This document shows, in pieces, positions 1 to 8,802 of a DNA stretch of 64,000 nt. The stretch lies in NCBI RefSeq assembly GCF_900452865.1, contig NZ_UGOZ01000001.1:1240001-1304000 (forward strand). Direction: 5' to 3'. The position numbers and the translations under genes were made by a program. The notes beneath the pieces are model-generated. The model was given only the letters and a program-made list of their open reading frames with translations. It was not told where the DNA came from and made no database searches. Within the stretch, counting starts at the first letter, position 1, and every line of letters begins with the position of its first letter. Origin of the DNA: Legionella taurinensis. GTDB taxonomy: Bacteria > Pseudomonadota > Gammaproteobacteria > Legionellales > Legionellaceae.

Positions 1-150
1 ATGCAGGCTGAGGTTAATGTCTTTCAACGCAATTTTGTCATCCTTTCCTCCTTCTTCGGAGGGTACGGGATCTGACTTTTTCAGATTATCGCTTAGTCGA
101 GAGTAAAAAATCTTGGAGAGATTTTTAATGTCAATGCTGGGCGTTTGCAT
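1..150 (-). CDS. ABC transporter ATP-binding protein, N-terminus only (Wzt/TagH-like)
   Basis: Fifty codons are visible before the gene leaves the window at base 1. The ATG is at 150-148, inside the last codons of the upstream ATPase gene, so the two overlap by 20 bases in different frames. The translation begins MQTPSIDIKNLSKIFY and ends with ALKDINLSLH, the usual first strands of an ABC nucleotide-binding domain just before Walker A. A charged insert (residues about 18-38, Lys/Asp/Pro/Glu-rich) lies between the two strands, as in polysaccharide and teichoic acid export ATPases. Walker A and all later motifs are outside the window, so activity cannot be judged. Inferred role: a second ATPase subunit for polysaccharide export, translationally coupled to its neighbour. 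Confidence 0.7.
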   Translation of the reverse strand, partial: MQTPSIDIKNLSKIFYSRLSDNLKKSDPVPSEEGGKDDKIALKDINLSLH

Positions 151-1306
151 GGTGTTTAATCCTTATCTGCTTACCCCAGGGTAAATGAACCGACGCTTGA
201 GAAGTCTCCCCGGTCACGTTTAAAGGGATCCCATTGCCGTATGTCCAACTGCGGCTATCCAGTTGCAAACTATCAACGGTTGGATCCAATGATTTTAAAA
301 AGAGATTAAAGTAATAATCGCCAGCCACAAGCGGGAGAGTCTTGATGCGAATCACAAGTGAATTAATGCCCTCACGGCAGGGAATCTTTACATACTCGTC
401 ATTCAGTAAAATAATGTCCCAACCGTAACCGCCGCGAAAGCGCTCTATCGAATAATTCACCGAAAATGGGACGGATTTTTTCAGTAAAACCTGAAAAGAA
501 AGTTGGCAGTCTTTGCCGCTTTGAGCGGTGTAAATGGGGTGAGCAGGAATAATTTCTGCAAACTCTTTAGTCGGTAAGGGTAAATTCAGGTACTTTTGTA
601 CAATGGTGTCTGAACGTCCCCCTGCGGTAATCTTCCCCTTGTCCAGAATATAAGCGTATTCGCACAGTTTAATGACCGCAGACCAGTCATGGGTGACCAA
701 AATACCGGATGCGCCATTGGAAAATCGTTCCCGCAACCGTTTCCAGCACTTGGCTTGAAAATGCTCGTCACCTACGGATAAGAGTTCGTCAACCAGATAA
801 ATTTGATGCTGCACCTCCGTGGCAGTTGCGAAGTACAGCCGTGCGGCCATGCCCGAAGAATAGGTATAGATGGGTCTGTAAAAATCCTCGCCAAGTTCGG
901 AGAAGTCCTGGATGTTACTGATTAATTTTCGGCGCTCAGACTTGTTAGTGCCATAAATATCAAGGAACCGATCGGCATAGGCATAACCTGTCAGGCGGTT
1001 ATTACCCAGTCCGCCCATTTCAAAAAGACAACTGGCTTCCCCTTTAATGTGAATGATGCCGCTGCTTGGCGCGTAAACACCGCCAAGAATGCGTAGCAGG
1101 GTACTCTTCCCTGCGCCATTGCGACCGAGAATACCAACAAATTTGCCTTTAGGAACTTGAAGGTCGACATTTGACAGGGCTTGAAATGAATTAAACGGTG
1201 TATTTTTATCGCGAAAGACGATACGCCAGTTCAAATGCTCGTCAATGATGTAAAATTTTTTGGATAAGTTTTCACAAGAGATAGCATATCCTTGTCCAGT
1301 GTTCAT
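131..1306 (-). CDS. Polysaccharide/O-antigen ABC exporter ATPase, Wzt-like
   Basis: A 391-residue ABC ATPase of the Wzt/TagH type, which energises export of lipid-linked polysaccharide across the inner membrane with a Wzm-type permease. Walker A (GRNGAGKST) lies at residues 61-69, the ABC signature (YSSGM) at 149-153, Walker B (IYLVDELLSVGD) at 169-180 and the switch His at 206. Residues from about 245 to the end form an extra beta-rich C-terminal domain; in Wzt proteins that tail recognises the modified end of the glycan. The gene is divergent from the next gene and its 3' end overlaps a second ATPase gene. No Wzm permease is in the window; it may lie beyond base 1. The family is clear; the exact glycan is not. 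Confidence 0.85.
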   Translation of the reverse strand: MNTGQGYAISCENLSKKFYIIDEHLNWRIVFRDKNTPFNSFQALSNVDLQVPKGKFVGILGRNGAGKSTLLRILGGVYAPSSGIIHIKGEASCLFEMGGLGNNRLTGYAYADRFLDIYGTNKSERRKLISNIQDFSELGEDFYRPIYTYSSGMAARLYFATATEVQHQIYLVDELLSVGDEHFQAKCWKRLRERFSNGASGILVTHDWSAVIKLCEYAYILDKGKITAGGRSDTIVQKYLNLPLPTKEFAEIIPAHPIYTAQSGKDCQLSFQVLLKKSVPFSVNYSIERFRGGYGWDIILLNDEYVKIPCREGINSLVIRIKTLPLVAGDYYFNLFLKSLDPTVDSLQLDSRSWTYGNGIPLNVTGETSQASVHLPWGKQIRIKHHANAQH

Positions 1307-1499
1307 CAGCGATACTCTTTTCGAAAGGATTAAACCTTAGGGTAATGTCGCAACAGGTCCCGTGGTTGACACGAAATGATAATGTCTCGTTCTGGTGTTG
1401 TCCAGTTGAAATTCATGAATTAGCCGTCAGAGCAATTGCCAACCGGGCTTAAGGCATTTATCATCGATGCCCGTCACTCACTAGGAAATTGAGAAGGTT

Positions 1500-2621
1500 A
1501 TGGATTTCACTCGCTCCGGGATAATGAAAGTGTTAGGCGGTTTTTTAGGCTTTTGTATCAGTGTATTCAATCCCGTGTTTGCCAATGAATTGTCTGAAAC
1601 CAGGCTTTTTTGCCAATACAAGGATGCCTTTAAACAGCATGCCTGCCTGATTGAGCATGCGGTGCAAGGGATTAATTATTCCTTAAACAATACGCTATCC
1701 AGGAACGAGATGGATATTTATCGTGCGTTGGAGGCCATGAATCTGATTCAGAATATCGCCGGTTCCGGCCGTTATAACTACCTGACCTTAACGAGTGAAA
1801 AATCAGTAGCTTTGTCAATGAATGAACAGTCGCTGATGCTCAAAAGAGGGTATGGTATTTGCGGTAATCATCAAGTGATGTTTTTACAGATAATGGAATT
1901 ATTGAAGGTTAAAGCACGCCCGGTGGATTTTTATTATACGGACATCAATGGGCAATCCTGCAATCATGCCGCGGCGGAAGTAAAAATCGGTAAGAAGTGG
2001 CGCTATTTTGACATTACCTGGGGGAGTATTTGGGTAAAAGAAAAGAATAATTTATCCACTCTTTTATCGCTTGAAGACGTATTGGATAAAAAAGGGAAAC
2101 GCATGTCCGGCTTAAACAGCTGGTACCTGCACTTTACCTACCCGCGTTTAGTGGGGGATCCTCTGGAATATCTGACGGCTAAGCCTTTACAGATTTTAAG
2201 AAATAAGGGCGGACTTCTCACGGTGCCCGTCGTGAATAACCAGGCTGCGTTTGACGGCTTGCCCAAATACATCGGTAAAACGTCATCGAGCTCCCCTTTA
2301 AGCATGAAATTTAAAGACATTCCGCACTCGATGGAAGCCATTATTGATGTACAAGGAAAAGGAGGCTTGTGCACAAAATCAGCGATAGAAACAGCGTCAG
2401 GCCATTATGCGATTCAACTGGGAAAATCGTTAATCCAGGTGGCGCCAGGCAGTGAATTGGCCATTAAAGGGGACGATGCGTATTGTTATGCGGTGATAAA
2501 CAATGTCGAGTTCATCCCAGATCGCGACAGTTACCTTCAAGCCAAGCCTCTTTCGTATGCCGCGTTAAAACTCATGGCTTATGTCAACGACTATGCCTAC
2601 AAGCCTACCCGTAGTGGATAA
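1500..2621 (+). CDS. Secreted transglutaminase-like (cysteine protease fold) protein
   Basis: A 373-residue protein with an N-terminal signal peptide (hydrophobic stretch about residues 10-28, ending PVFA). A transglutaminase-like core is suggested by Cys121 in GYGICGNHQ, His156 in CNHAAAEV and Asp171 in YFDITWG, in the spacing expected for a Cys-His-Asp triad. The C-terminal 170 residues have no motif I recognise. The family includes proteases, amidases and structural domains, so the substrate is unknown; export to the periplasm or outside is inferred. The start at 1500 has GAGAAGG just upstream (spacing is tight); an internal ATG at 1524 would give a shorter, more typical signal peptide. 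It stands alone between divergent Wzt and the asnB-like gene, beside surface polysaccharide genes. Confidence 0.6.
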   Translation: MDFTRSGIMKVLGGFLGFCISVFNPVFANELSETRLFCQYKDAFKQHACLIEHAVQGINYSLNNTLSRNEMDIYRALEAMNLIQNIAGSGRYNYLTLTSEKSVALSMNEQSLMLKRGYGICGNHQVMFLQIMELLKVKARPVDFYYTDINGQSCNHAAAEVKIGKKWRYFDITWGSIWVKEKNNLSTLLSLEDVLDKKGKRMSGLNSWYLHFTYPRLVGDPLEYLTAKPLQILRNKGGLLTVPVVNNQAAFDGLPKYIGKTSSSSPLSMKFKDIPHSMEAIIDVQGKGGLCTKSAIETASGHYAIQLGKSLIQVAPGSELAIKGDDAYCYAVINNVEFIPDRDSYLQAKPLSYAALKLMAYVNDYAYKPTRSG

Positions 2622-2742
2622 GGGTTAACATGGTTTGACCAATGATGAGGGGATTGCTATTATCCTAAGCCACTGATGCCTGCCTAAGTATTCAACAGCG
2701 ATGTATCAGATTGTAAAAAAATAAATAAAGGAATAGGTACCT

Positions 2743-4683
2743 ATGTGTGGTATAGCGGGAATTTTTAATCTTAAGGCCGCTGCTGTAGAACAGCTTGAGA
2801 AAAAACTTCAGGTGATGAACAAGCTGATTGCCCATCGCGGGCCGGATGATGAAGGGATTTGGACAAACAAGAATAAAACGTTTGGGTTGGCGCACCGCCG
2901 TTTGAGTATCATCGATCTGTCTCAGCATGCTCATCAGCCCATGCTGGCTCCCACCGGTGAAGTCATTGTTTACAATGGTGAGATTTATAATCACGTCGAA
3001 TTGCGGCAGGCTCTCGCCGCCCACTGGACATTTACCACCCGTTCAGACACGGAAGTGATTCTGGCGGCCTACAAGGTGTATGGCGTCGATTGCGTCAAAC
3101 AGTTTAAAGGCATGTTTGCTTTTGCCATTTGGGATGGTCAAAAATTATTCTGCGCCCGCGATCATTTCGGCATTAAACCCTTTTATTACACCGAACAGGA
3201 CAGTACGTTCTACTTCGCATCCGAAAGCAAGGCATTATTGCCTTTCCTGCCGTCGATTAAAACGGAGCGGCAGTCTTTCGCGGAATACATTACTTTCCAA
3301 TACCCGATGGGTAATCGTACCCTGTTTAAAGGCGTTCATCAGTTAGAACCTGCGCACGCTATGCTAATCAGTGCCGAGGGTAAGAAAGTATGGCGTTTCT
3401 GGGATGTGCATTACCACATTGACTACGATCATACACCCCAGTATTTTTACAACAAGCTTGAAGAGATTCTGCACGAATCGGTTAAACTGCATACCCGTGC
3501 TGATGTCAACATCGGTGCTTATGTCAGCGGCGGGGTCGACTCAAGCCTCATTGGTATACTGGCTACTCAGCAAAAAGGAGAAGCGCTGCCTTTCTTCCAT
3601 GGCCGTTTTCTCGAAGACAAGGCCTATGATGAAAGCGAGTACGCGCAATACGCAGCGCAGCTTTGCGGCACCAAATTACAGGTTCGCGACATCACGTCTC
3701 AGGATTTTGCCGATACGTTCCGTAAAATCATCTACCATCTTGATTTCCCCGTCGCAGGCCCCGGGGTGTTTCCGCAGTACATGGTGTCGGAAATGGCGTC
3801 CAAGCAGGTTAAAGTCGTGCTTGGCGGCCAGGGCGGCGATGAGATTTTTGGTGGGTATGCCCGTTACGTCATTGCCTATTTCGAGCAATGCATGAAAGCG
3901 GCCATTGAGGGCAATTACAAAAAAGGCAATTTCGTGGTGACGGCGGAATCCATTATTCCCAACCTTGAAGTGTTGAATGCCTATAAACCCCTGCTTAAGC
4001 GGTTCTGGAGTCATGGTCTGTTTGAGCCTCTGGAAAAACGTTACTTTACGCTGGTGGATCGCGGCATGGACCTCGATGGGGAGGTCACCTTGACCGCCGC
4101 AGAAAAAGAACACGTGTACAATGAATTCATTGAGGTGTTCAACGCGGCTAAATTTGAAAAGGCAGAATCGTATTTCGACAGCATGACGCATTTTGATTTC
4201 AAGTGCCTGCTGCCAAGCCTGCTTCACGTCGAGGACCGAGTCAGTATGGCCCATGGTCTGGAGGCGCGCGTGCCTTTCCTGTACTATCCGCTGATTGAAT
4301 TTGCCGCGACTGTTCCGGCTAACGTGAAATTTGCCGATGGCCGCATGAAACACATGTTAAAGCAGACCTTTGCCACTATTTTGCCCAAGCAAATCTTAAA
4401 CCGTAAAGACAAAATGGGCTTTCCGGTTCCATTAAATGAGTGGATTCGCGGAGATTTGAAAGAGTTTGTATTTGACATACTGCACACCGGCTTGTCAAGG
4501 AAAGACAATTTCATTGATTACCAGCGGATTATTAATACGATTGATGATTCAGGCAAATTCAGCCGTAAAGTCTGGGGCTTTTTATGCTACGAGATGTGGC
4601 ATCAGGTATTCCATGATCAAGCCCATACTTACCGCGCCATGCTGAATCACAATAATGAATACGCAACCATAGGAGAAAAGTGA
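2743..4683 (+). CDS. asnB: Glutamine-hydrolysing asparagine synthase-like amidotransferase
   Basis: A 646-residue class II amidotransferase. Mature Cys2 (MCGIAGIFN) is the glutaminase nucleophile, the glutaminase domain covers about residues 1-210, and the synthetase domain carries the PP-loop SGGVDSS at 262-268. Family members make asparagine from aspartate, glutamine and ATP; versions within LPS clusters (WbpS type) instead amidate uronic acid sugars. The stop codon is immediately followed by the ATG of a sugar epimerase gene, and another epimerase follows, so a glycan amidation role is a reasonable inference here, but ordinary asparagine synthesis is not excluded. At about 650 residues it is longer than E. 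coli AsnB (about 550) and close to the amidotransferase lengths found in polysaccharide loci. Confidence 0.85.
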   Translation: MCGIAGIFNLKAAAVEQLEKKLQVMNKLIAHRGPDDEGIWTNKNKTFGLAHRRLSIIDLSQHAHQPMLAPTGEVIVYNGEIYNHVELRQALAAHWTFTTRSDTEVILAAYKVYGVDCVKQFKGMFAFAIWDGQKLFCARDHFGIKPFYYTEQDSTFYFASESKALLPFLPSIKTERQSFAEYITFQYPMGNRTLFKGVHQLEPAHAMLISAEGKKVWRFWDVHYHIDYDHTPQYFYNKLEEILHESVKLHTRADVNIGAYVSGGVDSSLIGILATQQKGEALPFFHGRFLEDKAYDESEYAQYAAQLCGTKLQVRDITSQDFADTFRKIIYHLDFPVAGPGVFPQYMVSEMASKQVKVVLGGQGGDEIFGGYARYVIAYFEQCMKAAIEGNYKKGNFVVTAESIIPNLEVLNAYKPLLKRFWSHGLFEPLEKRYFTLVDRGMDLDGEVTLTAAEKEHVYNEFIEVFNAAKFEKAESYFDSMTHFDFKCLLPSLLHVEDRVSMAHGLEARVPFLYYPLIEFAATVPANVKFADGRMKHMLKQTFATILPKQILNRKDKMGFPVPLNEWIRGDLKEFVFDILHTGLSRKDNFIDYQRIINTIDDSGKFSRKVWGFLCYEMWHQVFHDQAHTYRAMLNHNNEYATIGEK

Positions 4684-5628
4684 ATGAGAGTTTTAATTAC
4701 AGGAGGATCCGGTTTTGTAGGATCACATTTGGCGGACAGATTATTAGCCAGAAACGACGAAGTGCTGGTTATCGATAACTTTTCCACCGGTCGCCGCGAC
4801 AATTTAAAACCTCACCGTAATCTGCAGATGGTTGAGCAAACCATTGCTGACACGGCTGCAATGGAACGAATTTTTACCGAATTTAAACCGGATGTTGTTG
4901 TCCACGCTGCGGCTTCTTACAAAGATCCAGACAATTGGGTTGAAGACTGCAAAACCAACGTTTTAGGTACCATTAATGTGTTGAATGCGGCTAAAAAAGC
5001 CGATTGCAAGCGCATTGTTTATTTCCAGACTGCACTTTGCTATGGCTTAAACCCCAAAGAACAACCCGTTTCACTGGATCATCATTTTGATGCCCGCGGC
5101 AGCAGTTATGCCATCAGCAAGACTGCCGCTGAACATTATGTCGAACTGTCTGGCTTAAGCTTCGTTTCGTTCCGCCTGGCCAATGCCTACGGTCCCAGAA
5201 ACATCAGCGGTCCGCTGCCGACGTTTTATCACCGTCTGACTTCCGGCAAGGCCTGCTTTGTGATGGATACCCGCCGTGACTTTGTATTCATTAAAGACCT
5301 GGTGGATTGCGTAGAGCGTGCTGTCGATGGTCAGGGCCAAGGTTATTACCATATCTCTTCCGGTAGCGATTACTCGATTAAAGAGCTGTTTGACGCCACC
5401 TTAGCGGCTTTGAATCTTAAGCTGGATAAGGAAGTGGAAGTCCGTCCCCGTCATCCCGACGATGCCTTCACCATCCTGCTTGACCCATCCAGAACCAACA
5501 AGGATTTCTCATGGAAAACCTCAACGCCGTTGGTCAATGGAGTTAAAGCAGCGATTGATTACTATAAAGAATACGGTATCGAGCAAACCTTTACTCACCT
5601 GCGCTCAGAAGAAACAGAAACTGCGTAA
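4684..5628 (+). CDS. NAD-dependent nucleotide-sugar epimerase/dehydratase (extended SDR)
   Basis: A 314-residue extended short-chain dehydrogenase/reductase. The dinucleotide motif GGSGFVG is at residues 7-13, an acidic residue ending strand 2 (Asp31) favours NAD, and the catalytic YxxxK pair is Tyr142/Lys146. The usual active-site Ser/Thr is probably Thr116 in FQTALCYG. Such enzymes epimerise, dehydrate or decarboxylate UDP-, GDP- or dTDP-sugars; the substrate cannot be told from sequence. The ATG directly abuts the TGA of the asnB-like gene, which implies translational coupling, and a hairpin terminator follows the gene. Confidence 0.82.
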   Translation: MRVLITGGSGFVGSHLADRLLARNDEVLVIDNFSTGRRDNLKPHRNLQMVEQTIADTAAMERIFTEFKPDVVVHAAASYKDPDNWVEDCKTNVLGTINVLNAAKKADCKRIVYFQTALCYGLNPKEQPVSLDHHFDARGSSYAISKTAAEHYVELSGLSFVSFRLANAYGPRNISGPLPTFYHRLTSGKACFVMDTRRDFVFIKDLVDCVERAVDGQGQGYYHISSGSDYSIKELFDATLAALNLKLDKEVEVRPRHPDDAFTILLDPSRTNKDFSWKTSTPLVNGVKAAIDYYKEYGIEQTFTHLRSEETETA

Positions 5629-5643
5629 AGGGTAACGGATGCG

Positions 5644-5672
5644 AAAGAGCAGGCTTAGCCTGCTCTTTTTTT
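5644..5672 (+). terminator. Intrinsic terminator after the first epimerase gene
   Basis: An 11-base-pair stem (5644-5654 with 5658-5668, core GAGCAGGC/GCCTGCTC) closes on a TTA loop and runs into seven T residues. It lies between two epimerase genes on the same strand, so it may separate them into two transcripts or attenuate the second. Confidence 0.8.
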
Positions 5673-5694
5673 GAAAAAATCTTGAGGATGAATC

Positions 5695-6756
5695 ATGACC
5701 AGTTTTTCAGGAAAAAAAATACTTGTTGTCGGCGGGGCCGGCTTCGTAGGGAGTAATTTAACCAATAAGCTTCTTGCTTTGGATGCAGCCAACGTGATTG
5801 TTGTTGATAATTTGTTATCGGCTGATATTTCCAGAGTCGCCACGCACCCCAATCTGGACTTTATTCACGCGTCCATTACCGAGGATGCAGTGCTTTATCG
5901 ACTGCCGGACGATTTAGACTATGTTTTTCATTTAGCCACCTACCATGGCAACCAGAGCTCCATCGAAGATCCATTAAAAGATCATGAAAACAATACGCTG
6001 ACCACATTAAAGCTGTTTGATCGCATCAGCAAATTCAAGTCGCTCAAAAAAGTAGTCTATTCCTCTGCTGGCTGTGTTGTGGCCAAGAAAACCTTTGATT
6101 ATGCGGAAGCCACGGTCGAACAGGAAGACGTGTCCCTGTACTTAGACAGCCCTTACCAAATGTCAAAAATATTCGGCGAGTTCTACGGCAACTATTATTT
6201 CATGCGCTACAACATGCCTTTTGTCAAAGCACGTTTCCAGAATGTGTATGGACCGGGCGAAATTTTAGGTGCGGGTCAATGGCGGGGAAATGCCAATACC
6301 ATCTGGCGTAATGTCACACCCACCTTCATTTTTAAAGCCATGCACAACCAGGCGTTGCCTCTGGACAACGGCGGCATTGCGACCCGTGATTTTATTTACG
6401 TGGATGACATTGTTGACGGTCTGATTGCCTGTGCGCTGAAGGGCAAAGAGGGGGGTGTTTACAATATTGCCTCTGGTGTGGAAACCTCCATTCTCGAATT
6501 GGCCACCATGATTAACGAAATCACTGGCAACACCGCGGCCCTGGATAAATTGCCGCCCCGAAACTGGGATCGTTCAGGCAAGCGCCACGGCGATACCAGT
6601 AAATCAGAACGCGAGTTGGGTTTTAAAGCCCAGGTTTCGTTGCCGGAAGGGTTGCAACGCACCGTTAACTGGACTAGGGAAAACATGAGTACTATCAAGC
6701 AATGCGTAGCCAAGCATGCGCGTTATGTCCCTGAGATTAAACCATTTATTGCATAA
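5695..6756 (+). CDS. NAD-dependent nucleotide-sugar epimerase/dehydratase (second copy type)
   Basis: A 353-residue extended SDR, clearly different from the epimerase upstream. The Rossmann motif GGAGFVG is at residues 13-19, Asp38 ends the second strand, SSAG at 123-126 supplies the catalytic Ser, and YxxxK is Tyr154/Lys158. A ribosome site (GAGGA) precedes the ATG at a normal distance. The product most likely supplies or modifies a nucleotide sugar for the adjacent polysaccharide cluster; the sugar is unknown. It is separated from the preceding gene by a hairpin terminator, so it may be transcribed independently or by read-through. Confidence 0.82.
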   Translation: MTSFSGKKILVVGGAGFVGSNLTNKLLALDAANVIVVDNLLSADISRVATHPNLDFIHASITEDAVLYRLPDDLDYVFHLATYHGNQSSIEDPLKDHENNTLTTLKLFDRISKFKSLKKVVYSSAGCVVAKKTFDYAEATVEQEDVSLYLDSPYQMSKIFGEFYGNYYFMRYNMPFVKARFQNVYGPGEILGAGQWRGNANTIWRNVTPTFIFKAMHNQALPLDNGGIATRDFIYVDDIVDGLIACALKGKEGGVYNIASGVETSILELATMINEITGNTAALDKLPPRNWDRSGKRHGDTSKSERELGFKAQVSLPEGLQRTVNWTRENMSTIKQCVAKHARYVPEIKPFIA

Positions 6757-7027
6757 AGGGCAGGGCTGATTTCTTGTCATCCCCCGCGCAGGCGGGGGAT
6801 CCATCGTTCTGTAATCCAATGCCATCCATTTCCGCAGTCTTCAACGCCGAAAAGCACCCCCCTTTTCCATGAGCGCAAAGGTCCTGAAGAATAGTAAGCT
6901 AAGGGTGGGAAGGCTCAGAGGAACAGCAGGGGTGCCCCTCGCCTCCCTGTTTTTAGTCAAGACAATAACATTGATCATTAATTGGTCATTGTGATAACAT
7001 TATTTTCTTTTGTTCACTGGAATCCCT
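6757..7027 (+). other. Intergenic stretch with a REP-like palindrome
   Basis: No convincing gene is present. Besides the palindrome listed separately, a weak imperfect hairpin at 6927-6949 (CAGGG...CCCTG) is followed by five T residues and could act as a terminator. AT-rich sequence from about 6955 to 7015 precedes the small gene and may hold its promoter, but I could not pick convincing -35 and -10 elements. Confidence 0.4.
6779..6800. repeat. REP-like palindrome (GTCATC-CCCCGC type)
   Basis: A perfect 9-base-pair inverted repeat, ATCCCCCGC (6779-6787) and GCGGGGGAT (6792-6800), with a GCAG loop. It is preceded by TTGTC and followed by CCA, a flank arrangement shared in part with palindromes near 24820, 43107 and 43222. 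It lies after the last polysaccharide gene of this run and has no T tract, so it fits an interspersed palindromic repeat better than a terminator. Confidence 0.6.
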
Positions 7028-7240
7028 ATGCAAACCAAAGCAGAGCTTCTTCAACCCATCGTAGAAAAGGCGCTGTATGCAACCCGTCTGATCATCCATA
7101 GTACTCAAATCGCACGACATACTCTTTTTCCTTCGCAGGAAGTGGCCCAGGTAACGACCATAAGGCAGCGTGCTGAAGCGGAAATTGAGAAGCGCACCAC
7201 GGTTATCGCCAATGATCTGAGCTCGAGCCTGTTAAGGTAA
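7028..7240 (+). CDS. Small hypothetical protein (70 residues)
   Basis: An unrecognised 70-residue protein, MQTKAELLQP to the C-terminal SSSLLR. It is predicted mostly helical and charged, with no signal peptide or membrane segment. The ATG at 7028 is preferred over an upstream TTG at 7010, because the TTG extension adds only six residues and has no better ribosome site. The gene ends 17 bases before the convergent pgi stop codon. Coding status rests on an uninterrupted frame and reasonable composition only. Confidence 0.45.
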   Translation: MQTKAELLQPIVEKALYATRLIIHSTQIARHTLFPSQEVAQVTTIRQRAEAEIEKRTTVIANDLSSSLLR

Positions 7241-7257
7241 TAAGACAGCTCTCCTGA

Positions 7258-8724
7258 CTATTCCGCAAAACAATACTGCTTTGCACTCTCGACCCCGGGT
7301 TGATCGAAAGGGTTAATACCCCAGATCACACTCTGTGTGTATATTTTATGCTCATAAAGCGCAATAAGCTCCCCAATAGCAAAAGGAGAGCAGGAATCCA
7401 GGGTAATTCTGGTGAGCGGCACATTGCCTGGAATGGTGGCGTGGGGGCTGGTTTCTGATTTAACACCCTGGGTCAGCACCGTCACTTTCATGTCGCAGCT
7501 TTGATTAATCAGTTCGCCCTCATTTTCTTTTATCGTCAGTGTATCAATGGCTACTCGATGTGTTCCCTGGCAGAGCAATTGAAAATAGCTGTGTTGCGCC
7601 TGATTACCCAATCCACCCCAAACAATCGGACCGGTGTGGTAATTGACGCGCTCCCCGGCCTGATTGATGGATTTGCCGTTGCTTTCCATGTCCAGCTGTT
7701 GGATGTAATGGGGGAAGTAGGCTAAGCGTTGAGAATAAGTCAGCAGCAGCAAATTATTAATGTCTAAAAAATTAATGTTCCAGATCCCGGCTAAGGCGAG
7801 AAGAACAGGCATGTTGCTGGCCCATTCAATCTGTAAAAAATGCTGATCCATGCTGAAGGCGCCGGCAAGAATGTCCATAAAATGCTCATAACCGATGGCA
7901 ATCATGGTGATTAAGTTAATGGCAGAGCAAAGGGAATACCGGCCGCCTACCCAGTTCCAGATAGGCAGGGTGTGGCTGAAGCCTAAGGTTTTAGTTTTGG
8001 GAATATTGGCTGTTACAGCGATAAAATGCCTGTCCATGCGCGAGCGTTCGCCAATCCAGGCGATGGCCTTGTTGGTATTGTACAGGGTTTCGCGGGTGGT
8101 GAAGGATTTGGATGAAATAATGAACAACGTGGTTTCGGGTTCAAGCGCTGCAACGACGGAATCAAACGACAGCGGATCCACGTCTGAAATAAAATGATAA
8201 CCCAGATGGGGTGCGGTGTAAGGTTTTAACGCATCGATACAGAATTGCGGGCCTAAATCCGAACCGCCGATGCCGATATTGACAATGTCTTTAATCGGTT
8301 TACCGCTATAGCCAAGCCATGTGCCGCCACGGATCTTTTCTGCATACTGACGCGATTGCTCTCTCGCTTCCTCGATGTCGATGAGGATATTGCGGCCATC
8401 GACAATAATTGGCTCATGGTGCAATTGCCGCAGTGCTGTGTGCAGCGCAGGTTTGTTTTCACTCTGATTAACCCGGCCCCCCTGCATCAATTGCTGAATA
8501 TGATCACGTAGTTTTCGCTCTTCTGCCAGTTGAATCAAGCCTTGTAAAATGGGTTGATTAATCCGTTGATTGGTTAAATCCAGAGTAATAAGGCGATTGG
8601 AAACGATTAATTCCTGTTGGCGATTGGGATTTACGTTTTTTAACGCAGGTATCGACGTGTGATGGATGGATTCCACCTGCTTTTGCAAACTGATCCATGC
8701 ATTTAATTTTGTTAATTGCATCAT
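7258..8724 (-). CDS. pgi: Glucose-6-phosphate isomerase
   Basis: Interconverts glucose-6-phosphate and fructose-6-phosphate in the cytoplasm, feeding glycolysis, gluconeogenesis and nucleotide-sugar supply. The 488-residue protein has the phosphosugar motifs NIGIGGSDLGPQ and MESNGKS, and the C-terminal family signature FDQPGVE followed by K. It is shorter than the E. coli enzyme (549), as in several gamma-proteobacterial relatives. The gene diverges from the WecA-like gene across a 78-base AT-rich gap and converges on a small hypothetical gene. Placement in a sugar cluster fits a role in providing hexose phosphate for LPS. Confidence 0.95.
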   Translation of the reverse strand: MMQLTKLNAWISLQKQVESIHHTSIPALKNVNPNRQQELIVSNRLITLDLTNQRINQPILQGLIQLAEERKLRDHIQQLMQGGRVNQSENKPALHTALRQLHHEPIIVDGRNILIDIEEAREQSRQYAEKIRGGTWLGYSGKPIKDIVNIGIGGSDLGPQFCIDALKPYTAPHLGYHFISDVDPLSFDSVVAALEPETTLFIISSKSFTTRETLYNTNKAIAWIGERSRMDRHFIAVTANIPKTKTLGFSHTLPIWNWVGGRYSLCSAINLITMIAIGYEHFMDILAGAFSMDQHFLQIEWASNMPVLLALAGIWNINFLDINNLLLLTYSQRLAYFPHYIQQLDMESNGKSINQAGERVNYHTGPIVWGGLGNQAQHSYFQLLCQGTHRVAIDTLTIKENEGELINQSCDMKVTVLTQGVKSETSPHATIPGNVPLTRITLDSCSPFAIGELIALYEHKIYTQSVIWGINPFDQPGVESAKQYCFAE

Positions 8725-8802
8725 GCTGTTATAATTATTTTTTTTATAAAAATACCATTGTTGGCAAGGAATGAAAATGAAATTTTTTAATCAGGACAAG
8801 CA

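Noticed and set aside
1366-1394. TTGACA at 1366-1371 as a promoter for the secreted protein gene
   Set aside because: No -10 element lies at 16-18 bases; the nearest GATAAT is only six bases away.
3371-3895. Second frame of 174 codons inside the asnB-like gene
   Set aside because: It is a shifted reading of strongly conserved synthetase sequence; no independent family match.
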